Assembly: GCA_964545545.1 (NCBI GenBank)
Contig: CAZJGK010000019.1
Location: forward strand, 1-43,439
Origin: JAHJTW01 sp964545545
Lineage (GTDB): Bacteria; Krumholzibacteriota; Krumholzibacteriia; LZORAL124-64-63
Reading direction: 5' to 3'
DNA: 43,439 nucleotides
The position numbers and the translations under genes are program-made. Under the pieces are notes generated by a model. The model saw only the letters and a list, made by a program, of their open reading frames with translations. It was not told where the DNA came from and did not search any database. Below are positions 42,363-43,439 of the stretch, piece by piece. How positions within the stretch are numbered: the stretch's first letter is position 1; the number at the start of each line of letters is the position of its first letter.

Positions 42363-43439
42363 TCAGAAGTTGAACTTGTCCATGAATTCAAAACCCCAGT
42401 GACCTTCCCGTGTCCGGGCGGCCTCGAAGCGCAATTGCAGCGTGTTGAGGTTCAGGTGCAGGCCCGCTCCGGCGCTCTGCAGGGCATGGCCGGGATCCGC
42501 TCCATGGAACCACGCATCGCCCGCATCGGCAAACAGGTGGAGCCCCCCGCCCAGGAGTTCACCCCGGGGGGAAATGGGCATCAGGAACAGCGGCAGGCGG
42601 TATTCCGCCGACAGCAGGTAGCCCTCGTCTCCTTCGCGTTGGGCGTAGGGCTCGCCGCGGACGGTTTCCGGCCCCCCGAAATACAGCAGGTTGTCCAGCT
42701 GGGCGGGGCCGCTGGTGCTTCGGCCCCAGGCATGCAGGGCAAGGATGTGATGTTTCCAGGGCAAGGGTACGAAGAACCGACTGTCCACCGTGGTTTCCAG
42801 GTAGGAGGAGAAGCCGTCGCTCGACCATCCGCGCACCCGGCCCTCGAGGTAGACGCCTCGCAGGGGGTAATAGATGTTGTTGCGGGAATCGATCCCGAAC
42901 GCCCCCGTGAACACCCAATGACTTTCGGTGGCGGCGGTCAGGGTTTCGACGCCGGGCGCCTGGCCGGTCCCGCGCCCGGGTGCATGCCAGGTGAAGGTGT
43001 CCCGTTGATCGAACTGGCCGTAGGTGATCCCCGCAGTGGTGAAGAATATCCCAGCCCATTTATTGCGCAGGCGGAACCGGGCATCCCATTTCCGAAACCG
43101 GGTGGGGCGATAGACGAAAGCGCCCTGGCTGTATCCCGCGTCCAGGTGGGCCGAAAGCCCCGTGCGGCCCAGAAGCCAGGGGTGATCCCAGGATAATCTG
43201 GTATGCTGGATATACAGGGGGGCTGCTTCCAGACGCAGCTTTTCGCCCCGGCCCCGGAAGTTGCGCTGCTCGATCCATCCACCCAGCAAATATTTGTGGC
43301 GGCGGTCATACCGGATCAAGGGCCCGTAGAAAGTCCTCATGTCCTCTTCGACCGGGATATACACCACGGCCTGGTCGTCGCTGTCGTCGAAGTCGACATC
43401 CACGGTGCGAAAAAATCCCGAGACCACGAGGCGGTCCCA
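42363..43439 (-). CDS. Omp85/BamA-type outer membrane protein, N-terminus beyond the window
   Basis: The frame is open to the right edge, so only the C-terminal 358 residues are seen. It opens inside a POTRA-like domain (LVVSGFFRTVDVDF), then a 16-stranded-barrel region: YDRRHKYLLGGWIEQRNFRGRGEKL, DSRNNIYYPLRGVYLEGRVRGW (the conserved DxRNNxxxPxxG strand) and LLYFGGPETVRGEPYAQREGDEGYL, containing the VRG(Y/F)-type loop that plugs the barrel. It ends in Phe, the usual outer membrane insertion signal. Omp85 proteins insert or translocate outer membrane or patatin/TamA-type partners. BamA itself is usually longer with five POTRAs; which subfamily this is cannot be decided from the fragment. Confidence 0.85.
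   Translation of the reverse strand, partial: WDRLVVSGFFRTVDVDFDDSDDQAVVYIPVEEDMRTFYGPLIRYDRRHKYLLGGWIEQRNFRGRGEKLRLEAAPLYIQHTRLSWDHPWLLGRTGLSAHLDAGYSQGAFVYRPTRFRKWDARFRLRNKWAGIFFTTAGITYGQFDQRDTFTWHAPGRGTGQAPGVETLTAATESHWVFTGAFGIDSRNNIYYPLRGVYLEGRVRGWSSDGFSSYLETTVDSRFFVPLPWKHHILALHAWGRSTSGPAQLDNLLYFGGPETVRGEPYAQREGDEGYLLSAEYRLPLFLMPISPRGELLGGGLHLFADAGDAWFHGADPGHALQSAGAGLHLNLNTLQLRFEAARTREGHWGFEFMDKFNF

Noticed and set aside
1..43439. CRISPR arrays, rRNA genes, complete tRNA genes or prophage modules
   Set aside because: No regularly spaced direct repeats, no rRNA-like segments, no complete cloverleaf and no phage structural genes were seen.

Overview
The window is about 60% GC and looks like a chromosomal segment of a Gram-negative bacterium. 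It encodes an Omp85-type barrel, a TolC/RND efflux system and several proteins with signal peptides. Three features recall FCB-group or related uncultured lineages rather than Proteobacteria: a fused CcoN-CcoO cbb3 oxidase with a one-heme CcoP, a FlgD-like C-terminal domain on a multiheme cytochrome, and a remnant of a Pkn-type kinase. This placement is inference; there is no rRNA here. The organism uses selenocysteine, because its selD gene has an in-frame UGA at the catalytic position.

Layout. 1-1125 is a scrapyard: the 3' end of an ISXO2/IS1595-type transposase, about 550 bases with no gene, and the 5' half of a tRNA-Arg(CCU) gene. 1126-6689 (+) holds a saccharopine-dehydrogenase-like enzyme, a purple-acid-phosphatase-like secreted protein, a small lipoprotein, an MFS exporter and a small PH-like membrane protein. 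6832-9382 (+) holds a promoter, a 34-codon kinase remnant, an FHA-GAF-PP2C phosphatase and a methyltransferase. 9538-11571 (+) is a Trk potassium uptake pair (TrkH plus a one-domain TrkA).

11654-21557 (-) is respiratory: a SafE-like membrane protein, then ccoI-ccoS-ccoNO-ccoQ-ccoP-ccoG, a small membrane protein in the usual fixH position, and a GT-C glycosyltransferase, largely overlapping or abutting. A strong sigma70-type promoter sits before ccoI. 21742-22905 (+) is a secreted thioredoxin-TPR-like protein, followed by an AT-rich gene-free convergent gap with several hairpins. 23391-29465 (-) is an efflux operon (DUF2892 protein, TolC, adaptor, RND pump) with a palindrome across its promoter. 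29759-31250 (+) holds ispH and a two-cysteine ArsR-type regulator with a hairpin-bearing leader. 31258-35830 (-) is an SbcCD/YhaON-like nuclease-ATPase pair with an unusual membrane-like insert and C-terminal extension. 35916-37932 (-) holds an HDOD protein and the selenoprotein SelD. 38181-39683 (+) is a seven-heme-motif secreted cytochrome, divergent from selD across a nested palindrome. The right end has glnS (-), an enoyl-CoA hydratase-like protein (+) and a partial Omp85 protein (-).

I found no complete, wholly unknown multi-gene system. The most notable items are the selenoprotein SelD hidden by its stop codon, the kinase remnant in front of the FHA phosphatase, the modified YhaON pair, the tRNA half, and several palindromes or leader hairpins that could be regulatory.
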